A stretch of 64,000 nucleotides of DNA from Dipetalonema caudispina (Eukaryota > Nematoda > Chromadorea > Rhabditida > Onchocercidae), in NCBI GenBank assembly GCA_013365325.1, contig JABVXV010000156.1, forward strand, positions 1-64,000. Direction: 5' to 3'. Below the pieces are notes generated by a model. The model was not told where the DNA came from. It did not search any database and was given only the letters and a program-made list of their open reading frames with translations. The first letter of the stretch is position 1. Every line of letters starts with the position of its first letter. A program made the position numbers and the translations under genes. This document shows, one piece after another, positions 52,201 through 64,000 of this stretch.

Positions 52201-55200
52201 TCAAAAAAGACGTAAAGAAGTGGCAAAAGATGACAAAGAAAAGGTTTTTTTTTTTTTTATTATAATAATATTATTAATAATTATTATTTTTATTTTAATT
52301 ATTATTATTATCACTATTATTATTATTATTTTTTTTCTTAAATAATGGAAGAAATTTTTATCAATTTTTTAGATTAATTGTTAATATGATAATGATTATC
52401 AAGGGAATAGAGGGAGGAGAGGAGGGGACAAAAAAACAGAAATATTATAGGAAATGAATTTTAATATAAAAATGGAATAGACGGATAATAAAATGATAGA
52501 TCGAAGATTTATTATTGAAAATAATGTGCCAAGAAATTTTGATATACATATTTTTAATAGTTCATCGTCAAATTTTGAATATCAATGAATTGTTGAAATA
52601 TATGGACAGACAGACACACACACACACACATTAATATGACTATATGAAAGTATGTGATTTGAAACAATATATATCGAAAATTACGTCGGATAAATGTACG
52701 CATTCTTATGTGTCTATATTTTCCGTACGTGTCTATTATTTTTAAGTCACATAACACGTATTTGAAAATTACGTTATACATGTCCACATCTATCCACGTG
52801 TTTATATTTTAACAGATATTAGAAGTAAGAAGTAATAGTTTATATTAATGTATTTTTAAATGAACGTAAAACGTATGAAAACCATTGCAGTATTATTTCA
52901 TACTTTCAAATGCTTATTATAATTGATCTGTATGGATTGATTCAAAATAATTGATTATTTGATAATTTTTTGATCATAGCCTTAAACTAATCGATTAATA
53001 AATATATATGATGATGAGTTTATCAAATAGCATAATTACAAAAGATATTATAACATCGTTAGATGTAATTTATAAAGAAGATATTAATAATTTAAATTTT
53101 ACTTAATCCCTATAAAAAAAAACAATGATACTAAAAATATCATCGATAATTCAGATTTTAATGGCGAGAAATTTGTCATATTATAAAATGATTATTTATA
53201 CAACAATAATATAATTTGTTAAAACTTGTAAAATAGGCCAGAAAATGATCATTGTTGAATTGTAATTGAATAATTAATAGAGATAATTTTACTCTTTAGT
53301 TTTTTTTTTTTCGCCGGAAAAAAAATTATTCTTGAAATGAATTGCATGACAATCATAGCAACCATTATATAAACAACTATATTATAATTAATAATGGAAA
53401 ACTAATTAGTTACTAAAACAATTACTTGCTTATATAAATTAATTGAAATAAAAATATTGTATATTATTGTTTATTTGTTTCATGCATTACAAATCATTTG
53501 ATAGTCATTTTTTAATTCCATTTTTTTTTCCAGGTTTTTTCTTCTTCTCGAAGAAAACAATAAGTATCGCAAAAAATTAAAAATGATGAAAGTTTGTAGA
53601 AATTCAAAAATAGGATCTATTTTTTGCAATTGAGCGTCGAATTTCAATTTTTTTTCATTTATGAAAACTTTCTTATGTTATATTACAAAGTTACAAATCT
53701 TGAAGTCCTGAATTCAATTTGAAATTCAGGTTTTTGCATTTTTCGAATGCTTTTAACTGGTTAATTTTTTTCCAGTTGTTTTAAATATTTCACCGTAAAA
53801 TAATTACACAAATTTGTTTGAAGTTACTAAACAATTTTTTATTTTCAAAATAAAAGTCAAAAGGATATTAAAAGAAAATTAAATTAAAAAATTATTTCGC
53901 CTCATTTTTTTGTATCTTTGCTTCTTTTGCACTCATAAGAAAAGTTAGAATCTTTGACTTGAAAATAATAATGGTAAATCTCGAAATAAGATTCGCAACG
54001 AAATGATTTCGAATAGTTTGAAGATTTGAACAACGAATAGGAGTGATATCGAAGGTCATCATTGTGTAATGTGTTCGAAGGTCATAGGCTCGGAAGTAAA
54101 TTATGTGCAACAATCAATTTTTCGAATTAATTCTATTTTAGATAAAAAAATTCCAAACGATTTGAAACGTAAAGTATCAAATATGGATGTCGTCACAAAT
54201 TTTAATTTATTCATTAATCAAAGTATCGCGTTTAGTTCTCTTTATTTTTTTTTTTTAAATTAAATTTTTGTCTGAAAGAAAACAATTAGAAATTAAAATA
54301 AAAAAAAACTTCGCTCATTATTTTTTAAACTAAATTTTGAGATGAAATTCTTTGCTTTTTTCTGATCTTCTTTTCTTCTGTATTCGTCTGGAATTTTTCA
54401 TTTATCCTTGCCATAAAATAAAATTTTACATGGTTATTTAAAACGAAATGGAATTTCATATCGCTATTTCAAATGAAATGGAATTTTATATGACTATTAA
54501 GAATGAAATAATGAGTTTAAATGAAGTAATAATTTTATGAAGCTATTTAACATGGACCTAGGTAGCTTCATTTGTCCAATTTTAATTCTCTTCTTAAAAA
54601 AAAAATATTTTTTTTTTCTGCTTAATATGTACATATTTTTTATAAAAATATTAAATGGTAATTTCTCTTAACATAAAACAGATAGAAAGCGCAGTAATTA
54701 GCATTTTAACTGTTAATTTGCAAATAATTTTCCGATTAAAAAATAGTCGTAAAATAATTGGTTGTTATTTTTTTAAAAAAAAAAAGAAAAATTTAGAAAA
54801 CAAATATCAGAAATGTTTAGTTGTTATTTTAGATCAAAGGGGAAAATATAACAAATAATAAATTATCCAAATGCTAAAAAAAAATAATTTTTATTTTGAA
54901 CCAAAAATGTGAAGATATTCAATAGTAGATGAATGAATTCATAAAGAAATACTTGAAGAAAGCTAAGTAAATAATTTTTTTTCAAAACAATACTTATTAT
55001 TTCAAACTGAAACGAAAAAATGAAAAATAAGAAAAAAATCATTTACATTGTAAATAGAAAATGGTAAATTTTATTGTTTTGAAAAATGAATGAATTTTAG
55101 TTTTAAAATTTATCACTTCAATAGAAAAATAATTTTCTATATCTATTATTTTGAAAAAAAAAAAAAAAGATGAAGAAAAATAATCATTACATACAACAGT

Positions 55201-57327
55201 ATAAGCATTGTATGCATCATTTATAAGTCATTTAGAAATTCTCTTAATTTAACACTTTTTTGTGGATTCATTTAAATTAAGCATTGAATGGATACGTTTA
55301 ATTGAAATTTACACTTTGATTGACGAAATCAGAGGGATATAAAGTACGAAATTGAGGAACAATAAGTATTGTTTAAGCATTTTAAAACTAATTTGAAATT
55401 TAAAATTTATTTACTACCTAATTAATAACAAATTTAAATATTAATTTGTAGGTTGTACCGATATAATTGTATTACAAAAAAAGAAAATGAAAAACACTTC
55501 GTCGTTTAAACAATTCCTTTATTTCACTTCTCAACAATAATTCTTGGCTAATCATGCTTGGCCATCACCATCATATAATGTGATATTAGCCTATGAAAAT
55601 TTAATGGTATAGTATGCTTTTTTAGCTTTTATTTTAAAAGAATACTAAATCATTAATGAATTCAATAAATAAATTTTTTAGTAGCTCTTCAATAAATATT
55701 GTTTCAATAAGTATTAAGTGCAAAACGATTTCTTATATTAATTTTCTTTTTCTTCCTTTTTTTTTCCAAATATTTATTAGGCTTTATTTAAGGTTATAAA
55801 CAAAGTTTATACAATATCATTACAAGACACAAGCTATTATCGAATTTTGCTAAAAATTTATTGGAAATAGAGAGAGAGAGAGAGAGAGGGAGAGAAAGAA
55901 AGTAAGAAAGAAAAAACACAACGATATTTACTTAGTTTATCGCAAGCGAAATTTTATGTCAACCTTTCCATCATCGTTATCAATCAGAATAACCCTTGCA
56001 GCAATTTTCAAAGTTATTTTAAAAAGATGACAAAAAAAAAAAAAAAAAAAAAGAAGAGAAAGAGAAAGAACTATCAGATCATTTTATCACAATTTATCAA
56101 TTGATTGTTAAAATGAATAGGTATGTTTTTGAAATGTGTTTCATGTAACAAAACAATTACTTAACAGGTAAATATAATTCGACTAAACTTACCTTAAGGG
56201 TAAAAAAAGTAAAACAATTTCTTTCTTCTCATTATATTCAATCTATTGGATTTAATTCGATCTATCAAATTTAACACCCAATTTTTTTTTTTTTTTCTTT
56301 TCTTCTCTTTTCATTTTTAAAATCTTGTTTTTCCATCATTATTCTTCATCATTCTTTATGAGAATAAGAAAGACAGGAAGGAATAGCATCAGGTTTTGTC
56401 ATCATATTACATCAGGAAGTTGAATTGTAAGTTTTATTGAGCAAGAAATTTGAACTTCTCCGATTGGGTAAAATTTGATAGAAATGTTAGTACATAGAAG
56501 CAAATTTTATTTTACTCTTCTTTATATCAGCAAAAATTTCTACAAATAAATTCATAATATTTGTTAATAACAATAAGGTATTATTAATTAAGCAATAGCT
56601 AAATTTAGAATAATTTTTGAGTTTAAATAGATTTATAGGAGGGATAAGATTATGATCAGTAATATTAAAATGAGTGATAGAGCATAAAATTATGTGACAT
56701 TTTTGAATGATATTTTTAAGATGACACGAACATTAGGAAATTAAAGTTATAAACGAAATATTTAAATATAAAATTAAATATTATTACTGTTTTTTCTTCT
56801 TTTTATTTCTTTAGTTTGCATGAATTTCGAATCATTTTGATGTAAATTCATCGCTTACTTCAAATACATACATACATGATAAGGAATTTGAAGAATTTTA
56901 ACAAATTTTTTCGTTTTAATCTGATAAAAACTTTTCATTTTATTATTTTTTTTTTTTTTTTTAGAATTTTAACAATACGAAAAATAGCGGTAAATTACGA
57001 ACGTATAATGATCTATCAATAACAGTAACAGCGGCAACACTAACAACAATAACAATAATAACAACAACAACAACAACAACAATAACAACGACAACAACAA
57101 CAACAACAGAAGCAAAATTGCTTGCGAGAACAGTAGAAGAAGGAGCAGTAAATACAATAATTTCATCTTTACCAAGAATTGGAATTAATAAATTGATCAC
57201 TATTATGCTAATTTCATTTTTATTTATGGCTCTTATTGTATCAGTATGGTTTTTATATGTATCCAAAATGTTATTAGCAAATGATCAAATGAAATATTGT
57301 TTAAAACGATATTTCATTGAATTGTAA
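43237..57327 (+). CDS. ZP-domain (cuticlin-like) transmembrane protein
   Basis: Extracellular-matrix protein of the nematode cuticlin/ZP class. Exons: 43237-43350, 47321-47446, 48735-48880, 50113-50296, 51088-51296, 52051-52243, 56965-57327. They sum to 1335 nt, or 444 residues. A signal peptide ([21 protein letters not shown]) leads into ZP-N (VISCDQNNFVFTIEFEEPFHG) and ZP-C with regularly placed cysteines (NCWAHD, NGCSIQLIG, FCNLHTCRITCHH). A furin-type RQRR site at 285-288 follows, as in cuticlins, where cleavage allows polymerisation. A Thr-rich mucin-like stretch (about 350-372) and a C-terminal membrane helix (400-423) complete the chain. Two adjacent ATGs (43237, 43240) are possible starts, just after a TTGATACCAG acceptor. 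Introns 1 (3970 bases) and 6 (4721 bases) are very long; a further exon in intron 6 cannot be excluded. An AATAAA lies 29 bases after the stop. Confidence 0.87.
43351..47320 (+). other. Long intron 1 of the ZP gene
   Basis: Nearly 4 kb without a convincing exon. It contains a (TTA)n run at about 46911-46939, a TG patch near 46770 and the 114-bp repeat array listed separately. No nested gene was found. Confidence 0.6.
46951..47280. repeat. 114-bp tandem repeat in ZP intron 1
   Basis: Copies start at 46951, 47065 and 47179 (the last about 100 bases, diverging before exon 2). Each begins GGTAAGTTTATTTATTTCCAG, pairing a near-consensus 5' splice site with a 3' splice site 20 bases later. The array ends about 40 bases before the real exon 2 acceptor. 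Confidence 0.93.
52244..56964 (+). other. Long intron 6 of the ZP gene
   Basis: About 4.7 kb. It contains an (ATT)n tract at 52255-52334, a short (CA)n tract near 52614, an AG-rich tract near 55870 and many A/T runs. Small open frames at 52554-52787 and 53892-54263 have no splice context and are not taken as genes. Confidence 0.5.
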
Positions 57328-60300
57328 ATTAGCATTATTTATTCTTCATTTGAAAAATAAAAGAAAAAAAAAAAGAAAAGAAAAAACAATCAAGAAAATA
57401 GAGAGGAAAAATTTTTGGAACAATAACATTTTCATCAATTTTGATCAGTTTACACCGAACAATTTTCGCTTTCAAACAATTAAAAATGAGTTAAGACTTC
57501 GCAAATTATTATTTTCTTCCAGTTTTCTAAATGTTTTTCCACAAAATGTTTCACTTTTATAAGTGAAACTTTCATTCCTCTATAATAACAAATACAAAAG
57601 CTGGTAAAAATCAAACATTATGAATTTTGATTTTTGCCATCTTTCTCATGAAAAAAAGGCGAAAGCAAATTAAATGGGTCGATCGGGAAAGCATGTAGGA
57701 TAGTGTAATCAAACTTTTACTCCCATACAGCAACAAATTTGGGTTATTAGATATGCTCAAAAAATTAAAAAGAGAAAAAAAAAAAAAAAAAAAAAACGGC
57801 CCAAATATATTTCGGAAAAAATTTTGCTTTAGAAGAAAATTTTATTTGTGTAATTTGTATCTCCTGCCTTACCTTAACCCATTACCTTTCCTTTTTTCTG
57901 TCTATTCAACTTTACCCATCCAATACATTCTTCTACTCTTTCATTTTCCTTTAACCCCTAATATCCCTGTTTCTCATCTTTTCTATCCCGCAATATTCAT
58001 CATATATCACAAATTGTTCATTTAATTACCATTAATTCCCTCCCCTTCAACTTCCTCCCTCATATTTCATCTTTTTTTTCTTTTTTTTTTTTTTTTTTTT
58101 AAAAAAAATTTTTGTTAATCATAAATTTTCATTCATTTTTCTGCAATTAAACTAAATCTATTTGTGTTAAAATTAATTGTCAAAATTAAATTATTGTTTT
58201 GCATATGTTTTCATCTTTTTTCTCTCGTTAATATTTTTGATGAGTTGACAGATAATTTTAATTCTTTGATGTTTCAAATCATCGGTACATTTTCAAAATA
58301 TTTTAATTCACTGTTAAACTGTTTTGACATTATTCATCTCCAGCAATGTTGTTATTTGCATTAACAAATGAAAATATATTCAATTTAATCCATTAATTCT
58401 AATAATTAATTTATTTTTTTTAATTTGTTAGCACAAGATATCCATTACCAATTATAACCTGATGAAGAATGATATGAATTTTGAATGTCATATGGTATTT
58501 TACATTTGAACTATAATTTTACCTTCACAATTTTTTCTTTCCGCAGATGTGACAATTTTTGTTCCCCACAAAATAATGAATGACATCCAAGAAAAAAGGT
58601 ACTTTTTTAGAAGAAATTATGGTACATTTCTGGAATCGATTAATTTTAACTTATAACAATTTCAATTATTCATCTGATAACAAATCAACCATGACATGAT
58701 TGAAAACTGATTGAAACTATCGTAGTAGTTCTCGGTGGAAACTAATTTAAGAATGAATTTTTTTGAATTCTGAACGCGAATTTTTTTTCTTCCTTTTTTT
58801 TTCTGCAAGATTTCTGCTTAAATTAATGATTTTCAAATTTTATATTATTAATTACACAATATATATATAAAGTGTACATCTCGTTTGAAATCAAAAAATA
58901 GGCCAAGGATCGTGAAGTATCTTTTTTTTAATTGGTTAAATTTTCCTACCTGATTTATAATTTGCTTACTGCTTTACCTGCGAAGATGAAATATTTTTTT
59001 ATTGGAAAATTATCAGAAAAAAAAAAAAAACTTTCCTCCTTAGCATACAAACGTAAACTTCCATATGATTTTATCAATTGAAATTCACCAATTTTCCTAT
59101 TGCCAAAAATGTCATTTAAGAAAATTAACACAATTAATTATGATTATAATTTTTTTCCAATCATTATTATTATTATTATTTCTAATATTAACAAAATCTT
59201 TTCTTCCCATTTCCCCTCATATTTGATCGAAATCATAGCTTAATATGTCAAAAGGATATTAATTGATTAATTAATCGATCGGTTAATCAATCAATTACAC
59301 AGCATTTATTTCGAACATCATAACTTGTCTTGGTTACTATAACAAAACATAAAAATTTTAGTTGAAAAAATTTAATGCATTTAAATTTTAAATAATGACC
59401 ATTAATACATTAAATTGTATAAGAATGCGATGGCATTGTCTTATATACTTTTGCAAAATTTTTAATTTAATTTCTTTTTTTTTCTTTTTTTTTTTTGCTA
59501 GTAAAATAGATATATTTACTCACCTTCGCCAATACCTGTTTTTTGTGCAAAAAAAAAAAAGAGAAAAGCAGAAATCTTTGAAAGAATGAATAGAAAAAAA
59601 AAAGTGCAAAAAGAAATAAAAGCATTTATTCAATTAATTAATTAATTAATTCATTGCGAATATATCAAACGAATAAATCTAACCAGTTAGGATATTACCA
59701 AATCTTTTATTACGACAAGTTTTGTCAATTTTACGACCCTTCCATCTTTGTTATATTAGCGTAAATGAAAATAGGATAAAAATAATCAATTTATCGTTTG
59801 TGATATAAAGATGTAAATTTATCTTTGTTTCAATTCAATAATTTAATTATTTTGTAATGACAGTAATTAACTTGCAATTAATTCATTCTTTTTTTTTTCT
59901 TTATCATAATCGACTCACTTATGTTTTATTTGTTTATTTCATTTATTTTTTTACCAAAACATTATGCAATCATTTTTATCAATTATCCGAAAATTTCCAA
60001 AATGCAACAACAATAAATACTTATAGTTGTTGCATAAGAAGAAAAATTATTGTAGTTGAAACAATTAAAGTTTACTAAAGTATTCTAATTTTTTTTTTTC
60101 ACCACTTTTGAAACAAATGAATGCAACGGTACACTAATTATTGATCAAAAATTTGATATAATTTTAATTATCATTTCTTATATTTAATAAACAATTTGTA
60201 ATTGTGAACAAATTTTAAGAAAAATAAATGGAAAGAAAGCAAAATGTGTAAAAATAGAAATGATAAAATTAGTCGTTAATAAATAAATTTTAATGCATTT

Positions 60301-61701
60301 CTTTGATTAAGTTAGCAATGATTTAAACAATATTTTTGCCCACATAATAATATTGAAAAAATAAATAAATACAATTTCATTAACTAGACTTGAGGATCGA
60401 ATTGATTTCTGTAAAACTGTAATTAACAAAAGTAAATAAGCGGAATCGATTGATAAGTAAATGTTTGAAATCGACTTCTTTCGTCAGGAAATACCCCAAT
60501 GATAGATAAAGGGTAAAAAAAATAGCAAAACAGAAAAGAAGTACGGTAGTGATTTTTTTTTTTTTTTTTTAATTTATTTAACCTTAATTTACTTAAATGT
60601 TCGTAATTTATTGAAACTTCTTCAAACAAAAAAAAAGAACAAAAAAAGAAGAAACTGTTACATATCATGTGATACTTTTGAGATAATTAAAAATCATAGA
60701 ATTTATATTAAATAAGCATCTATTAATTGTTATCCAAAATTATTATCAAACAGTTATTCTATTAATGATACTATTTCTTATTTGATAAAATCTTTCATTG
60801 CAAATTTTTTTTTTTTTGTTTTTTTTATCGTATTTATAAAAGAAACATTTTAACCAATTCATTCTTTCCATCAATATCAATACAAATGTTTAATAAAACA
60901 ATTCTTTCAATGGTTAAATTATTGTTAAATGCAAACATTTTTGGAACATTTCAATTATTTCACATTTGAACAAACAAAATGATCCATTCTTTATGAATCA
61001 ATTACTAATTATTGATTTTAATATTTGGCATCTATTTTACTTTTCTTTTACTAATATTTTATTTTGAGGTACACTTTGTTTTATTATAAAAATTATTATC
61101 ATTTCATTATCATATTCCAATTCTAATTATTACAAGAAAAGTGATAGCATTCATTGATACTAATATCACTCCACTGATCATTAGACATTTCTAATGAAAT
61201 AGCAATTTCATTATTTCATCTTTTCCATCAAATAAATCAAAAAGGGGTGAGAAAAAAAAAAAAAAAAAAAGAAGCGATCATATGTATAAATAAATAAAAG
61301 TATCATATTTGATATTTGTTATTTTTTTTTCTTTTTTTGAATAATTTAAAAATTTTTTCAACAATGAACAAAAATTTTATTATTATTTTTAACAAATTCA
61401 TTATCGGAAGAATATTTCAATCAAAATAATTAACTCCTCTATATGTCTTTCTCTCTCTCTCTCTCCCTTTCCCATTCATTCTTTCTTTCTTATTTAAAGC
61501 GTAAAAATTATATAAATCTAATTAGATAACAATAATGTTATGTGAAGTTCTTGTTTTTATAAATGAAAAATTTACAAAACAATCGAAATTATCATTACTA
61601 TCATTAACCTCTGTTATCATTGACAATTATCAAACTAAGCAATCCTAAAATTATCCATCTGTACCGCCCAATCATCTGTACCGCCCAACAATATCATCAT
61701 T

Positions 61702-61735
<34 letters not shown>

Positions 61736-62746
61736 GTTACTATGATGAACTAATGCCACAATTCATTCCATTATAGTTCCACCCAAATTCTTCTATCAAA
61801 CTAAACCAATCAAACAAAATCTCACTTCATTTTTAAAAATCGTGCATACTAACCAGTTTATGCCATTAGCATTTTCCTGATCAATTGGTCTCGGTCAGTC
61901 AATCAGTTAGTCAATCAGTTAGTTCAATCATTGCGATATCTATTCAATTCAATTAGCCATTTACATTCAGTTCGATTGTTGATCATTGTAATGGCTAATC
62001 TTCGTTTACATAGTTTATTTATTGATCAATTTGTCTATCTAAAATAAACTTACCTTACTTTTGTTGACATTTTTACTTTGTCATATTGGCAATGAATTGA
62101 ATGAATGTTAAATATTTGATTGAAAAATGCATTTTAAGCTCAATTTCCTACAAATTACATTTTCTGTCAAAAATTTTTGCTTCTTTAAGCTTTTCTTTCT
62201 TTTCAATTTTCAATTTTCAATAAGTTAAAATTTGAATTTCCTCAAATACTTTAAGTGGAGAAAAAAAAAAAAAAGAAACAATGAAAAAAAAATTCTCATT
62301 CCGACAAAAAAAATGTATTTGTATATGTATAATTGGGGAAAAGAAAAATTTAAAAAAAAAAAAAAATTCTAAATGTTTATTATTAATAATACTTTATTTT
62401 ATTCATAAATGTTTAACAAAGTTAATTTGTACATAAACAATGTGTCTGTGATAATGTTGTAAACTACTTGTTTGAAATTTTGCACCCAAATATTAAACTC
62501 TTAATTTATTTTAAAATATATTTCTCTTCCGAAGCTTCATTCATTCTCTTCAAAAGAAAAAAAAAAAAAAAATTCCAAAATTTCACAATTTTAGTTTCAT
62601 TTCATTACGTAACAATGATTGTTGTGTGCTATTTTTCGGAACTTTTATTTTCCTATCAATTGTAAATTGATTTGTGTGAATTTTACAAATTTTTTTTTTT
62701 TTTTTTTTTTTAAAGATATTTCGATATTACTCAGCAAATACGACTA
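57328..62746. other. Intergenic region without a supported gene
   Basis: AT-rich DNA with frequent homopolymers. It holds a CT-repeat near 61446-61465, an (ATC)n repeat at about 61692-61734 and a 15-16-base duplication containing CATCTGTACCGCCCAA at about 61656-61690. No exon is convincing. Confidence 0.6.
57356..57361 (+). terminator. ZP-gene polyadenylation signal
   Basis: AATAAA starts 29 bases after the ZP-gene stop codon (57327). Confidence 0.6.
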
Positions 62747-63050
62747 ATGATACAACGCAACATTAATCGAACAACAGGACAATGGTCACAATGGAAATTG
62801 CGACAATGTCTTTTCCAATTTTGGCCTGCTTATCTATTAGCTATCATATTTACATCGATCAATGATACGGTTGCTGACAATAATTTATCAGCAAATTTGA
62901 CAAAATCATCGATTGCTACAAATAAAAAGTAAGCAGAGCAACAAATTCTTATTAATCCGATGATTCAGTTCTTTTACAGTGTATCGATTGAAACCGGAAA
63001 CCAAGCAACAAACAGAATTCCTTCATAATTTATTAATAAGCAATGCTAAA
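62747..63050 (+). CDS. Start of a possible M14 carboxypeptidase (partial)
   Basis: Exon 1, 62747-62928, encodes a long N-terminus with a hydrophobic signal or anchor (FQFWPAYLLAIIFTSI). Exon 2, 62969-63050, after a 40-base intron, reads SFTVYRLKPETKQQTEFLHN, which resembles the start of the activation peptide of carboxypeptidase A-type zymogens (pattern V-x-R-x-x-P, then a Leu-rich helix). Phases match. A further exon at 63415-63464 (LLLQNECKLLYDCLKT) is possible but does not match the family. The catalytic domain would lie beyond the window, so the assignment rests on a short match. It could be another secreted protein. Confidence 0.4.
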
Positions 63051-64000
63051 GTAAGCCAATTTTCAATTTTTTCATTTGCATTTCGAATTATATCGAATTT
63101 TAATCTAGGTAAATATTTCGTAATCACTGAAAAAAGAGGAAAAATTAAATGTTTTGCTAAATTTTAAAATATATAAATAGCTATGATATAAAGGGATTCA
63201 TATTTCAAAGAAATATCATGATAACATTGATTTGATAATAATAGTAATAATAAAGCATTAATGATTTAAAAAATGAGTAAAAATTCATTGACAAAAAGAT
63301 TAAATTTTTTGCATGATATATTTATTATCAGCAAGAAAAAATATATTACATTGGGCTTTTTTTAAAAACATAAAATTATTTAGTTCAATAATTTTTTAAT
63401 TTTTTTCTTCTTAGCTTTTGTTGCAAAATGAATGCAAATTACTGTATGATTGCTTAAAAACCAGGTAAAAATTATTATATTTTAATGAAAAATTTGAATG
63501 ATAAATATAAATTTATCATAACAATACTAAAAATCAATTTGTAGTAAAAAATCTGTTCGATTACGATAATGCCAATGTGAAACATTACTCTGAAAACAAT
63601 GTTTTAGGATTGTTTCGGAGCATGGGGAATACATCCTGAAAATTTTATGTAAAATCCGGAAAATGTCATCATATTCTGAGGAACAACTAGCTTAATGCAT
63701 AATTATGATGATAAATTTACTTATCCCTACGATAACCAACCTATACATGCCTATGTCTACGATACTATCGTATACTAATATCATGAAACATATTTACTTC
63801 TAATGTTATCAGATAAACGAAAATTTAGTTTTGAAATTTAAATTGGAAGAAAGAAGAAGTAATTGTTATCATTTAAAAATTTCCATTTAAGGCTGATAAG
63901 AATGCTGAAATTTACATTGAAAGTAAAAAAAAATAAAAAAAAATTTTTTTCCCATGTATGCTTTTCTCAGTTGACCTCGGAAAAAAAATCAATCATAAGT
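63051..64000 (+). other. Right edge, probably intron of the partial gene
   Basis: AT-rich sequence with one possible 50-base exon at 63415-63464, between acceptor TCTTCTTAG and donor AG/GTAAAA. Nothing else is supported. Confidence 0.35.

Noticed and set aside
53892..54263. Open frames on both strands inside ZP intron 6
   Set aside because: Composition is slightly better than the surroundings, but the two strands compete, no splice context was found, and phase does not require an extra exon.
61692..61734. (ATC)n repeat considered as a CRISPR-like or coding repeat
   Set aside because: A simple trinucleotide microsatellite with no spacers, and the genome is eukaryotic.
1..64000. tRNA, SL RNA and transposase genes
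   Set aside because: No clear tRNA A/B boxes with a cloverleaf, no filarial SL1 sequence and no transposase or reverse-transcriptase motif were recognised by eye. A tRNAscan and a repeat search would be decisive.

Overview
The window looks like spirurid/filarial nematode DNA. It is very AT-rich and full of A and T homopolymer runs. Genes are cut into many small exons with short nematode introns (GT donors, TTTTCAG-type acceptors), and several start codons sit just downstream of a strong acceptor, as in spliced-leader (SL) trans-spliced messages. The species call is an inference from composition and gene style. All identifications come from hand translation; nothing was searched.

Layout: 1-3689 holds no supported gene. 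3690-11914 (+) is a complete 22-exon Argonaute of the worm-specific (WAGO-like) type, 957 codons, with one catalytic aspartate replaced by glycine. 11915-15924 is a convergent intergenic region. 15925-19107 (-) is a complete 6-exon beta-1,4-glycosyltransferase; an Ile at the sugar-choosing position points to a GalNAc-transferase (bre-4 type). Directly upstream on the same strand, 19128-21081 holds exons of an unrecognised small protein whose stop codon lies only 20 bases before the bre-4 start. 21082-31770 is mostly featureless AT-rich DNA with a few coding-like islands and repeats. 31771-33786 (+) is a 5-exon CIB/calmyrin calcium sensor (calm-1 type). 34927-38095 (-) is a 9-exon mitochondrial stomatin-like protein 2 (stl-1/STOML2 type), with a 41-bp minisatellite just upstream. 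39542-42948 (+) is an 8-exon Shc-type PTB-SH2 adaptor, followed 288 bp later by a 7-exon ZP-domain (cuticlin-like) membrane protein, 43237-57327 (+), with very long introns. The right edge (62747 onward, +) carries the start of a gene whose product resembles an M14 carboxypeptidase propeptide.

The recognised genes look like ordinary nematode genes rather than one pathway: small-RNA silencing (Argonaute), glycan synthesis (bre-4), calcium sensing (calm-1), mitochondrial inner-membrane scaffolding (stl-1), receptor signalling (Shc) and cuticle matrix (ZP protein). The exon lengths of each full gene add up to an exact open reading frame, which supports the models.

The most unusual items are the unlisted small gene packed against bre-4, the Argonaute that combines a degenerate catalytic triad with tandem alternative acceptors, a CIB-gene intron whose only family-consistent acceptor ends in CG instead of AG, a dimeric 41-bp minisatellite in the stl-1/Shc divergent promoter, and a 114-bp intronic repeat in which each copy carries a miniature donor-acceptor pair.
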